Positions 42,260 to 52,429 of a stretch of DNA of 64,000 nt are shown piece by piece. A model generated the notes under the pieces. The model worked only from the letters and a program-made list of their open reading frames with translations. It did not search any database and was not told the DNA's origin. Where the stretch lies: NCBI GenBank assembly GCA_951799425.1, contig OX637410.1, positions 7,874,001 to 7,938,000 of the forward strand, in the 5' to 3' direction. The position numbers and the translations under genes were made by a program. The first letter of the stretch is position 1. Every line of letters starts with the position of its first letter. The DNA is from Ilex aquifolium (taxonomy: Eukaryota; Streptophyta; Magnoliopsida; Aquifoliales; Aquifoliaceae).

Positions 42260-42706
42260 GCCCAAACGGCTGTCAGAACCCCTTTCTTCTTCCTTTCAAC
42301 TTCCCTCTTCGTACCTCTCCTTTTGATTCCTTGGCTTCCTGCTCAAAGTCGAGTTTCCTCAGTTCGATTCAAAGATTCTCATTGCCCTTCTCTTGTGATT
42401 TCTCCCTGGGTTGCGGCTCGTTGTTCATCTTAAGCTAGGTACGTTTCTTGTCTCTTTTTCACCTCTTTTCTCGTTCTGGATCCCTCGAGTTCGAGGTGGT
42501 TGTTGTGCTTTTGGGTTTTTCGGTTCTTTTATTTCTGGAATCGAGACTATTTCTTGTCCCCTCTTCCCCTCTTCGTGGACTGGTGTTCTATTGTGAGAAT
42601 CCTCGGCGTTGGGAGCTACTGTACTGACCCTAGGGTTATTAGGGAGAGCTTAATTAGTATTCCCCCTCTCTATCGCTCTTTCAATTTGCCCTTCTCTTGT
42701 CCTATC

Positions 42707-45397
42707 ATGTCTGTTTCCTCTGGTGCCACCCCTTCTATTGTTTACCTCCTAGGCAGCAAATCTGCCGAGGAGGATACTGACCTAGGAGATGTAGGTGTTG
42801 AAATTGACAACTTCCCGGGCGTAGATTCTGTTGATGCGGGGGTAAATGTTGGAGAACCTCCCTCAACATCCGCTTTTGTGCCCCCTAAGCCTAGTAAAGG
42901 TAAGGGCAAGGTGAGCGAGGTGGGAACCCTTTCTGCGGGCATAGGAGTTGCCTTCAATTATGCGGAGCGAGTGGGTGCTAGTGAGGTCGATCCCACTTTC
43001 CTGAAGGCTCTCGGGGCTCGCTACGAGTTTCCTCCTGGAGTTCTACCCTGGAGCCCTGACGCATCTACCTCATATGTAACCCAAGTTCATAAGAAGGTCT
43101 GTTTCTTTGTGGTCGCCTTTAAGAACAGCCTTCGCTTTCCAATGCACCCCTTCATTAAGGGCGTTTTGCAACACTTCAATGTTTGCCTTGCCCAACTCTC
43201 TCCTAACTTCTGGGGTGTGCTGGTAGGTCTCCTTGTTTACTTTAAGACCCATAAACTTGGTGTGCCCACTGTTCCCATACTTATGGAGCTTTTTAAGGTT
43301 AAACACAACTCTTCTGAGGGTTTTTTATACATTTCAAAACGGGCATCAGTCAAGTTGATCATATCCGACCTCCCGAGCTCCCACAAAGGCTGTAAAAAGC
43401 ATTACTTCTTTGTGGGAGGCACTCACTGGGAGTACGACCCTACATATAGGACATACACCATTTCCAATTCCTAAAGCGTGGTTTGCCCTAGATAACATGG
43501 GTAAGTTCTCAGCCGAGCTGCCAGAGATCAGATTTTTTTATTTGGCCCCTCCCCTGACTTCATTCTGCCTTCATCACTCCTCAGGTAAGCGCTTTGAGCT
43601 TAGTCCTGAAGATGAGCAAGTGTTGCTAAAGATGGAGAAGTGCAAACCAAAGAGATATTCTGAACTCATCCAGCCCTGTGTTTTGGTGGATTAAGGGCTG
43701 AGCCCCCTTGCGGTGACGATTACCATCCCACTTTCAGCTGTCAGCGTTGAAGGAGTGGAATGTGGTGTCCATTTGGTTGACTTTATTGCCTTTAATTCCA
43801 TCTATTTCTTATGTTTCTTCCCTCTTTTTTTAAACTCGCCCCGTTTAGTTCTTCCAGGTTCTTCCATAATGAAGCCCACCTCTGAGGAACTCCAGGCCAA
43901 GATCGATCAGTTAGCGAAGAGTGGGAAAAGTAGCACACGGAAAGCTGTGGACGGTTCTGGGAGTAGCCCTGTTACTCGGGCTAAGATTCAAAAGTTGGGG
44001 GTGCCCTATTCTTCTCCAGCTTCCACTTCAACAAAGCAGGTCCAACCGTTGAACACCCCACAAGTCGTTGAGGCTTGCATCCCCTTAGGGGTTCAGCCTG
44101 CTTCAGGGCGAACTCATGAGCCAGGCGAGCCTTCTCCTTCCTCGTCTGAGGTCAAGGAAGCCTTGAGGTTGGTCCCTGACCTTCAACCTGGTACTTTCTC
44201 TTATAGTCCTTCTGGGAAGATTATCGAATTTTTTCCGAAGAAACCTGGGTGTGATGAAGAAAAGCGCCCCAAGGTGGAGGAGAGTGAGGACTCTTTTTTT
44301 TAGAACAGTGAGCTTGCTGCTGGGGCTATTTCTTCTGTTCTTACTAATTTTGACGTTCAAAAGGCTTATTCTATGCCTCTTGAAGAGACCATCAGCTTAG
44401 CTCTTCAGGGAACAGCTGTCGTAAGTTCTTGCATTCTCATACATCCATTTATCTTTATGTCATAACCTTAAGCTTACCTTTTCTTGCTTTCTCTCCTGTC
44501 CCCAGCTAGCTCTCCACGTAAAAGGTTTGGTGAGTAGGATCCAATCCTCTAAGAGTTCTGTCAAAGCTTTAAAGGCTTACGAGGTTAAGGTTGCCGAGCT
44601 CGTCTTTGACAATGACGACCTTCGAGCTCAGGTGGCAGGCTTCAAAGAGGAATTGGAGAACCAGGCTTCTTCCCTTCAAGGCTTACAAACGAAAAAAGAG
44701 AAGGCTGAAGAAAGAGAAAGGAAAGCCAGGGATGAGCTAAGAATGGCCAGGGAAGAGCTGAAACTTAAGTCCGAGGCCTGGGTTAAGGCCAGTCAAGAAG
44801 CCTTTGAAGCCCAAAGTTCTTTGCAGAGCATAACGAAGGATTATCTCGCTGTGACTGAGGCAAATGCTGCACTCTGCTCCGAGCTCGAGGCGCAGAAGAC
44901 TCTTGTCAAGGAAAAAGATGATGTTATTGCTGAGCTGAGGGATGATGTCACCACTCAATGGGCCACAGGATGGCTTGCCTTCAAATGCCGAGCTACGAAG
45001 ACCTATCCAGACCTTGACTTCACCTTCACTATTCCCACCGAGGAGGAGCTGGAGGAGACCGATACAGATGGTGAGGGGGGACAGCTTGGCTCCTCCAGAC
45101 TTTACCTCTAAAGGTGTTGAGGTGTCCATCCCTCCTGCTGAGACCTCTGAAGCCCTTCCTACTGGAACAGGCTATGTTATTGCAGTTCCCGAGCTCCCCG
45201 CTGTAACTTCTGCTGTTTCTGCCACTGTACCGTTCTCAGCTGACCTTGTGAATGAGGCCCTTGCTCAGAATTCGAAATCAGTAGGAGCAGGGGTCCGTAT
45301 AGTTGGCACTCCTGGAAGCTCTCCTCTACTGCCTGCTGCCAAAGGCTCATCTCCTGAGTTGCATAATCCTTTACTTACACCTTCCCTAGACACTTAG
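42707..45397 (+). pseudogene. Antisense ORF of the Tat element (putative gypsy-type transposon domain)
   Basis: A gene on the strand opposite to gag-pol, located between integrase and the 3' LTR, as known for Tat elements such as Retand and RIRE2. The start ATG at 42707 gives MSVSSGATPS. The conserved domain follows: LRFPMHPFIKGVLQHFNVCL, GVLVGLLVYFKTHKLGVPTV and FFVGGTHWEY. After a frameshift near 43460 comes PKAWFALDN. A Ser/Pro-rich linker (from 43869) leads to a stop at 44301, then a GT-AG intron (44421-44505) and a long coiled coil (44527-44950). A shift in the G run at 45073 leads to the final stop at 45397. Its function is unknown. Confidence 0.8.
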
Positions 45398-45624
45398 AGC
45401 TCTCTTCATGTATATGTGACTCTAATTTCATTTTTAATGTACTTTGACCTCGTACTCTAAAATACAAACTTTTCAAAACAATTACTGTTCTGAACTTTCG
45501 CTTTCGAAATGTGATGTGACTTCTGGTTTGAAACATAATTATGCTTTCCTTTGCTTTATGTTCCTCTTGCCCCCATTGCTTCGAGAGTTACTTCAGTCCT
45601 TCTTAAAGCAAAATTATTGACTTT
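45398..45624. other. Noncoding spacer of the Tat element
   Basis: The 3' end of the antisense gene; no other feature is visible. It leads into the 40-bp tandem repeat. Confidence 0.5.
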
Positions 45625-46000
45625 ATGAGCTGCAGGGCTCTTTTCCTGAATTAAGGAGCTCAGTGTGAGCTACGAGACTCTTTTAAAGAATTCATTGTGA
45701 GCTGCAGGGCTCTTTTTATGAATTAAAGAATTCATCATGAGCTACAGGGCTCTTTTATGAATTAAAGAATTTATCATGAGCTGCAGGGCTCTTTTTATGA
45801 ATTAAAAAATTCATCATGAGCTACAGGGCTCTTTTATGAATTAAAGAATTCATCATGAGCTGCAGGGCTCTTTTTAAGAATTAAAGAATTCATCATGAGC
45901 TACAGGGCTCTTTTTATGAATTAAAGAACTCATCATGAGCTACAGGGCTCTTTTTATGAATTAAAGAACTCATCATGAGCTGCAGGGCTCTTTTTAGCTT
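45625..46000. repeat. 40-bp tandem repeat, about ten units
   Basis: Units of about 39-40 bp begin GAGCTGCAGGGCTC or GAGCTACAGGGCTC and continue with TTTTTATGAATTAAAGAAT and TCATCAT. Starts are near 45628, 45668, 45700, 45739, 45778, 45818, 45857, 45897, 45937 and 45977. The G and A forms of the fifth/sixth base alternate through most of the array. It sits between integrase and the antisense gene. Confidence 0.92.
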
Positions 46001-46073
46001 CTTCATGGAAACAGGCAGTCATGAATCGAAAACTTGGTCATTTTATTGAAAATAATCTCATTACAAGGGATAC

Positions 46074-47531
46074 TTACTGAAAAAATTTCTTAAGGTGTTT
46101 TGCATTCCAAGAATGAGGTAGGACTTTTCCTTCTTCTGTTTGCAGCTCATAGTTTCCAGGCCTAATTATTTTTGAGATGATGTAGGGGCCCTCCCAATTG
46201 GGTCCCAATTTGCCATCAGTGGGATCCTTTCTCGCGGGCAAAAGCTTTCTAAGTACCAAATCTCCTACCTTAAGGCTCATCCGCTTGACCTTCCTATCGT
46301 AGTACCTTGCGGTCTTCCTCTGATATATCTGAATGTTCTGCAGAGATCTTTCTCTTTTCTCTTCTAAGAGATCAAGATTTAATAAAAGGGATTCATCGTT
46401 ATGCCCGGGCTCAGCAAACTCAGTTCTGGGGGAGGGGTGTCCTATCTCCACTAGTGACACTGCTTCAGTCCCGAAAGCCAAAGCAAATGGTGTTTCCTGA
46501 GTTGTCACTCTAGAGGTCGTCCTGTAGGCCCATCAGACCTCTGGAAGATACTCTACCCATTTCCCTTTCAGCGACTCGAGTTTGGTCTTCAAGGCCGCTT
46601 TAATTGTCCTGATAGTCACCTCAGCTTGCCCATTGGATTGCGGATAAGCTGGGGCAGAAAAATAGTTCTTTATTCCGAGCTCTGTGCAGAACTTTTTGAA
46701 CTTGGGATTGTCAAATTGCTTTCCGTTGTCAGAGACAAATGCCTTAGGTACTCCAAATCTACATATTATTGACTTCCAAGTGAAGTTTTGAACCTTCTGC
46801 TCCGTAATTGTTGCCAGAGGCTCTGCCTCCGCCCATTTAGTGAAATAATCCACTCCGACGATGACGAATTTACACTGCCCTATGCCGGTGGGTAGAGGGC
46901 CAAGAATGTCCAATCCCCACTGTTGAAAGGGCCAGGGACTTACTCCTGAGGTTAGGAGCTCTGGTGGGCAGTGTGAAATGTTGGCATGCACCTGGCAGAC
47001 CTTACACCTTCTAACCAGATTGGTGGTATCCCTCAGCATAGTAGGCCAGTAATATCCTTGCCTCAAAGCCTTCCCTGCTAGTGCTCTAGCTCCAATATGG
47101 TTGCCACATATTCCCTCGTGAATTTTCCTTAGTATGTAATCAGCATCCTCCTCTCCAACACATCTTAGAAGAGGCATCGAAAAACCTCGTTTGTACAAGT
47201 TCCCTTGCAGAATGGAAAACCTAGCTGATCTGGTTCTTAGCTTCGCGGCTTCTTTAGGATCCTCTGGCAAAGTCCCGTTTTGCAGAAATCCTATGATAGG
47301 GTCCATCCAGCTCGCTGAGGTCTGTACTGGTAGTACTTCTTCATTCTCAATGTGCACAGATGGCTGTGCCAAGTGTTCTACTGGAACCAACCTGTCTAAA
47401 TTTTCTTGCGAAGTCGTTGCTAGCCTTGCTAGGGCGTCTGCTCGTGAATTTTCAGACCTTGGGACATGTCTGACCTCAACTTGCACAAACTTCTTGATCA
47501 GTTCCTGCACCTTTCTGAGGTAAAGGGCCAT
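46074..47531 (-). pseudogene. Tat integrase
   Basis: Integrase of the Tat polyprotein, reading leftward. The zinc region is at about 47120-46990 (HEGICGNHIGARAL and CKVCQVH). The catalytic core has WGLDILGPLPTG, FVIVGVDYFTKWAEAEPLA, FVSDNGKQFD and PAYPQSNGQAEVTIRTIK, which supply the D, D and E residues. A TGA stop near 46533 interrupts just before WAYRTT. The C-terminus follows (VGDLVLRKLLPARKD, GPNWEGPYII) and ends HSWNAKHLKKFFQ at 46074. The other residues are well preserved. Confidence 0.93.
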
Positions 47532-48293
47532 TTTCTCACTCCTGGCCTCATAAGATTCTTCTATCTATTTTACAACGAGCTGAGAGTCACTGCAGACCTC
47601 TAGCTGTGCTGCCTCCATTGAGTGTGCAAGAGTGAGACCGGCAATGACAACTTTGTACTCTGCCTCATTGTTTGAGGCCTTGAACCCGAACCTAAGGGCG
47701 TATTCGACATCTACTCCATCCGAGGAGGTCAGAATTAAGCCTGCACCACTCCCATGGGCATTGGCTGCTCCATCTACTGAAAGTCTCCAAATGGGGAGGT
47801 CAGGCACTAGCCGGGTCGCCTCCGTAGGCGCTGCTGTCGTAAATTCTGTGATGAAATCTGCCAATATTTGCCCTTTGATGGCTGCTCTTGACTTGTACCT
47901 AATATCAAACTCGCTGAGTTCAATGGCCCATCTAACCAGTCTTCCCGAGGACTCTGGCCTATGTAACACTTGCTTCATCGGCTGATCTGTTGGAACCTCG
48001 ATAGTGTGAGCCTGAAAGTATGGTCTAAGCCTCCTCGCCGTTGTGACCAGAGCTAAAACAAGTTTTTCCATCTTCGGGTACCTCTCTTCTGCCCCCCTAA
48101 GAGCTCTGCTGTAGTAGTATACAGGTTGCTGAGCTCTTTCGCACTCTCTCACAAGCGTTGCGCTTGTCGAGTAATCTGAGACCGCTAGATATAAAGTAAG
48201 CACCTCACCTTCCCTAGGGCTTACCAGGATGGGGGGGGGGGGAGAGCTAAGGTACTCCTTTAGTGACTTAAATGCCTCTTCACATTGAGCATC
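47532..48293 (-). pseudogene. Tat RNase H plus archaeal-type RNase H
   Basis: Two RNase H domains in tandem. The first (48203 to about 47870) has YYYSRALRGAEERYPKMEKL and LVRWAIELSEFDIRYKSR, but the usual catalytic CDAS box reads LAVS, so it looks catalytically dead, as in other Tat elements. The second (from about 47790) has WRLSVDGAANAHGSGAG, SNNEAEY and CSDSQLVV, and continues past a TAG stop near 47563 into NSRADALARLA (47445). It has the D-E-D-D set of the archaeal-like enzyme acquired by the Tat lineage. Confidence 0.88.
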
Positions 48294-49328
48294 CTATTCA
48301 AACGCTTTCCTCAAGATTCGAAAGAAAGGCTGGCATTTATCACTTGATCGGGATACAAAACGACTCAGGGCAGCTATTCTTCCCGTTAGACGTTGGATCT
48401 CCCTTGTATTTGATGGCGGCTGCATGTCTAGTACTGTTTTTACCTTCTCTGGGTTAGCCTCAATTCCTCTGCTGTTGACTATGAAACCCAAGAATTTTCC
48501 TGCTGATACTCCAAAATCACATTTAGCCGGATTGAGTTTCATCTTGTACTCCTTGAGGACCTCGAATGATTCTGCTAGGTGCTGGATGTGAAGCTCTGCT
48601 TTGAGAGACTTTACCAACATGTCGTCAATGTAAACTTCCATGGTTGTCCCAATCTGCTTTCGGAACATCCGATTCACCAGGCGTTGGTATGTGGCTCCTG
48701 CATTCTTCAACCCAAAAGGCATGACCTGGTAACAGTATGTTCCTTGTTCAGTGACAAAGGAGGTCCTTTCTTGGTCGTTAAGGTCCATCCTGATCTGATT
48801 GTAGCCTGAGAAGGCGTCCATGAAGCTCAGGAGCTCGTGGCCAGTTGTGGCGTCCACTATTAGGTCAATTCGAGGTAGAGGAAAACTATCTTTGGGACAG
48901 GCTCGATTGAGGTCTATGAAATCAATGCAGAGTCACCATTTGCCATTGGTCTTCTTGACGAGAACCACGTTTGCTAACCAAAGAGGGTAATCCACCTCCC
49001 TAATGGCTTTGGCATGGAGGAGTTTGCTGACCTCCTCATTGATTACCTTTTGTCGTTCTGGGGCGAAGCTTCTTTGCCTTTGTTTGACAGGTTTGCTAGC
49101 GAGATTCACGTTCAGTTTGTGTGTGATAACCAAGGGGTCTATACCTTCCATGTCTTCCTGTTTCCAGGCAAACACTTCCATGTTTCTCTTCAGGAATTGA
49201 ATAAGGAGGTCATTGACCTCTTTGCTTAACTTGGTTTTGATGTAAACGAGGTGCTCTGGCTCGTCATTGAGTTGAATAGGCTCCAACTCTTCCGATGGGG
49301 TCGGTCTGGTGTCCAGCTCGTCCCTCAT
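48294..49328 (-). pseudogene. Tat reverse transcriptase
   Basis: RT domain reading leftward. It opens with DIRPTPSEEL-like acidic linker residues, then NMEVFAWKQEDMEGIDP, VNEEVSKLL-type finger residues and WLANVVLVKKTNGKW. A TGA stop lies near 48934. After it come LSFMDAFSGYNQIRM, MPFGLKNAGATYQRLVNRMF and the catalytic box YIDDMLVKS, then the thumb with GFIVNSRGIEANPEK. The open frame ends with a stop at 48294-48296, before the RNase H segment. A G run at 48230-48241 also alters the frame. Confidence 0.93.
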
Positions 49329-49364
49329 GTCGAGCTCGTCCAGCTGGATATTTTTAACTTCTTT

Positions 49365-50230
49365 TTACTTCACAGAAGCCATGTAGCACTCCTTGGCCAC
49401 GCGCTGATCTCCTCGGACCATTCCAACTCCGTTCTCGGTGGGAAATTTCATAACTAAATGATAGGCAGAAGGGATAGCTCTTATTGCGTTGATGGAAGGT
49501 CTTCCGAGCAGCATATTGTATGCAGAAGGAGCGTCAACCACTAGAAATCTCACTGTTGTGGTGTCTTGACAGGGGGGTCTCCCATAGTAAGCACGAGCTG
49601 AATTGATCCTAGGGGTAACACCCTCTCCCCTGAGAATCCCAGCAGATGTGTACTCACCGGTTCTATCTTCTCCCTTCCAATGTCCATTTTATCAAATGCT
49701 GACGCAAAGATGAGGTCTGCAGAGCTACCATTGTCAATTAGAACTCGATGAACAGTTCTGTTTGCTACTATAGCCCTTACCACCAAAGGGTCGTCATGGG
49801 GGAGTTGACAGCCTTCCAAATCTGAATCTGAGAAGGTGATAGCTGTGTCTAGGCGCGGGGCCTTGGACACAGTATATACCTCATGAGCCTCCTCGGTTCT
49901 GACTCTTCGTAGGTGAGCTTTCCTGGCTGAGCTGGATTCTCCTCCTCTTGCGAATCCCCCAGAGATGACTCTGATTTCCCCTAGTGGCTGTTGGTGTGGT
50001 GCTGGTGCCTGTTGCTGAGGTGGTGGGGGTGGAAGAGCTCGGTTTTGATTATCTCGGGCCACAAAGTGACGCAACTGCCCTCGTTGAATCAGAAATTTTA
50101 TTTCCTTTCTTAGCTGGATACAATCGTCGGTATGATGACCATGGTCTCGGTGGTAATCATAGTACTTAGTCGGGTGTCTCTTTGCTGGGTCCGCCTTCAT
50201 TCGGGGAGGCCATCTTAGGAACTTCTCATT
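49365..50230 (-). pseudogene. Tat gag C-terminus and protease
   Basis: The frame continues from gag after an in-frame TAG. YYDYHRDHGHHTDDC is the usual Tat zinc-knuckle-like motif with its first Cys replaced by Tyr. A Pro/Gln-rich linker follows, then the aspartic protease with LIDNGSSADLIF (active site D-N/T-G-S) and LGFSGERVLPLGSIQL. A one-base frameshift near 49555 separates the last part, VVDAPSAYNMLLGRPS. The frame ends at a stop at 49365. Confidence 0.88.
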
Positions 50231-51532
50231 CTACACCTCGCATAGGATTTGAGACACCGAGGCAGTCAGGGGAGTGAGCTGCCGAGGTGGGTACCTTAGT
50301 TGCAGTTCTGGCTGTGGAGGGCCTGGTCGATCCCTAACATTGCCCCTTCTTTTTGGGGACCATTCCCTGTCTATCCTTGGAGACCTATCCTGTTCTCTTT
50401 CTTTCCTGGGACTTCGGTCCCTTTTCTTCTCCTCTCTCCTTTTCTCCATTCGTGATGATGACGAGCTCCCTACCTTAGAGAGGAGCGCTTCCTCACCGTT
50501 TATATACTTCTCTGCCTTTGGCAACACCTCGGCCATGCTTGCCTGGGGGTTCTTTGATATAGAAAACATCAGATCATTTGATTGTACTCCAACTCCTGTG
50601 ATGAAAATAGTGACGGTGAATTTCTCGTCTGGGACATCTACTTTCAATGATTCTGCATTGAACCTCTGGACATAGGACCGTAGGTTCTCATCAGATATTT
50701 GCTTTACGTTTAACAGGTGATAACTCGGTTTTCTATAGGTTCGCGCTCCTATGAAGTGAGATACAAAAGGGATCGAAAGTTCCTTGAAGGAGGAGATCGA
50801 GGCTGGGGGGAGCCTATTAAACCAGGCCAACGCTGATCCTTTCAACGTGATAGCGAAGGCTCTACAACGCACAGGGTCCTGGTACTCGTGCAGCTCCATC
50901 TGATTTTTGTATGTATTGAGGTGGTCCATAGGGTCCTTTGTTCCATCAAATGCTTCCACCTGCGGCACTCTGAATTTCGGTGGAAGGGGAAAGTGCAATA
51001 TCCCCGTGGTGAATGGGGATTCAGTCTGCTGTACTAGCGCGTCCATGTGGCTGAGCTCTTGCTGGATGCCCCTGAAGCGTTGCTCCCAAAACTGCTCTTT
51101 CCCTTCTTGCTGATAGAGGAATAAATCATCCCTTTCTCCTCCATTGTTTTGGCTTTGCACTTCTTCATTGTGGCCATTTCTAGGGGGCAGATGGGCATCC
51201 TGCCCCATGGTCTGGCTTTTTTTCCTTCCTTCATTAACCTCCCGGAAGGGATTGAGATGTTGATGTTCCATGCGATGGGGGTTATTTTGGCCTTCTTGGG
51301 CCGGTCGTGCCTCCTGCGGTCGTTGCAGGAGCTTCAAGAGCTCCTCATTCTGCTGTAGCAAGCGTTGATTGGCTAGGTGAAGGGCCTCCAACTCGTTATT
51401 GGTGGGGAGATTTCCCTTGGGAGGGTTGACCTCTGAGACATCCTGCGGCTGTCTACTGTTGGTGGTTTCTTGTTGGTTTTGCATTTGTGGTAAGTTTTCT
51501 TGACTTCTACTCATGTTGCGAGTTGAGATCAT
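50231..51532 (-). pseudogene. Tat gag
   Basis: Capsid protein of the Tat element, 433 codons before an in-frame TAG at 50231-50233. The N-terminus is rich in Gln/Asn/Glu with a coiled-coil stretch (LEALHLANQRLLQQNEELLK). The gag core follows (VEAFDGTKDPMDHLNTYKN, CRAFAITLKGSALAWFNRLP, LRSYVQRFNAESLKV). The C-terminal region is rich in Arg/Lys/Glu and Pro. The start lies about 45 bp from the primer site. Apart from the terminal stop it is intact, the best-preserved gag in the window. Confidence 0.93.
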
Positions 51533-51574
51533 CAGTCACTGAAAGATCAACGTATTTGTAACAGGAACTGTCGT

Positions 51575-51591
51575 TCCCACAGACGGCGCCA
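51575..51591 (-). other. Tat primer binding site
   Basis: On the minus strand TGGCGCCGTCTGTGGGA lies three bases inside the 5' LTR edge. This is the primer-site sequence typical of Tat-lineage elements. Confidence 0.88.
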
Positions 51592-51594
51592 TAC

Positions 51595-52158
51595 TGATGG
51601 TGTACTTTCACTCGAATGAGCAACGAGATGGGGTTCAATTGTAAGGGACAGACCTGAGCTACAAGGCTCATGAGTTGGTGGATGAGTGTTCAAATTAACC
51701 GAAGTGTAGTGTATGTAGTACAGTAGAAATATAGTGGTTCACTGGCTGATGAGCTCGGCTAGTCCACTCTCTAATGGAGGCTCTTGCTCCTTTTTCTTTA
51801 TTGATTGTTCTATCTTAGTACAATTTTGGTCCTGCCCCTCAATGGAGGCATTTACCTAGTTTTTATAGGGCTGTTCCCTATTCTGTTAGAATTCAACGAG
51901 GTTCTTGCCTGTCATTGTGTGATTCTCCTAGATTTTAGGAGGGGATCTTGATTAGTTGAGAGTTATTCGGCTTAATTCTAGCTTTCCATTCCGCTGGGGG
52001 TGTGGGCTGTCATCCAGCTACCTCCTAGTCACTCTCGCTATTATCTTTTCCGGGGTAGAGCTTTAGCTCTGGTTTCCTGAACTATGTGTGTCTAGCCCGA
52101 CCTCCCGAGCTGACCTCTTCTCCTGAGCTCATGCCTGGAATTATTTTAGGTATCATCA
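51595..52158 (-). repeat. 5' LTR of the Tat element
   Basis: 564 bp, the upstream LTR in element orientation. It contains a TATA box on the minus strand (CCCTATAAAAACTAGG, at about 51870 to 51855). Confidence 0.95.
51860..51867 (-). promoter_or_regulatory. TATA box in the Tat 5' LTR
   Basis: TATAAAAA on the minus strand, in the middle of the 564-bp LTR, a plausible position for the U3/R boundary. The same box is in the 3' LTR near 41775-41783. Confidence 0.6.
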
Positions 52159-52163
52159 AAAAT

Positions 52164-52429
52164 AATATTATTATTTTACTTTCATCAATTGGGAGAAAAA
52201 TAATTAAACCATGTAGTTAAAATATCCACTCAAAAAAATAAAATAAATTGGCGACGTCCTTAATGGCTAACGATAGTAATTGAACTTTTCAAACCGATAC
52301 ATGGAGTAATGAAGTTTTTTTCTTGGTTTGACTTATGTTCCAATTACTAAATATCTCTATGGTGAGTTTTTGTGTGTGTTCGTGGGGGTGCGAAATATTT
52401 TCATCAAGGAAATTCATTTAGTTCAGGTC
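52164..52429. other. AT-rich DNA, no gene seen
   Basis: Continuation of the DNA left of 41499, interrupted by the Tat element. No feature is visible before the LTR that starts at 52430. Confidence 0.45.

Larger units (their letters stand above)
41504..52158 (-). mobile_element. Full-length Tat-lineage Ty3/gypsy retrotransposon
   Basis: Both LTRs are complete (41504-42068 and 51595-52158), with TGATGGTGTA and GGTATCATCA ends and a perfect AAAAT duplication on both sides (41499-41503, 52159-52163). In minus-strand order: 5' LTR, primer site, gag, protease, RT, RNase H, archaeal-type RNase H, integrase, a tandem-repeat region, an antisense gene, polypurine tract, 3' LTR. The second RNase H and the antisense gene before the 3' LTR are hallmarks of the Tat lineage. 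The LTRs differ at about 17 sites plus one indel (roughly 3%), so the insertion is the youngest large one here. Stops in gag and pol make it defective. Confidence 0.95.
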
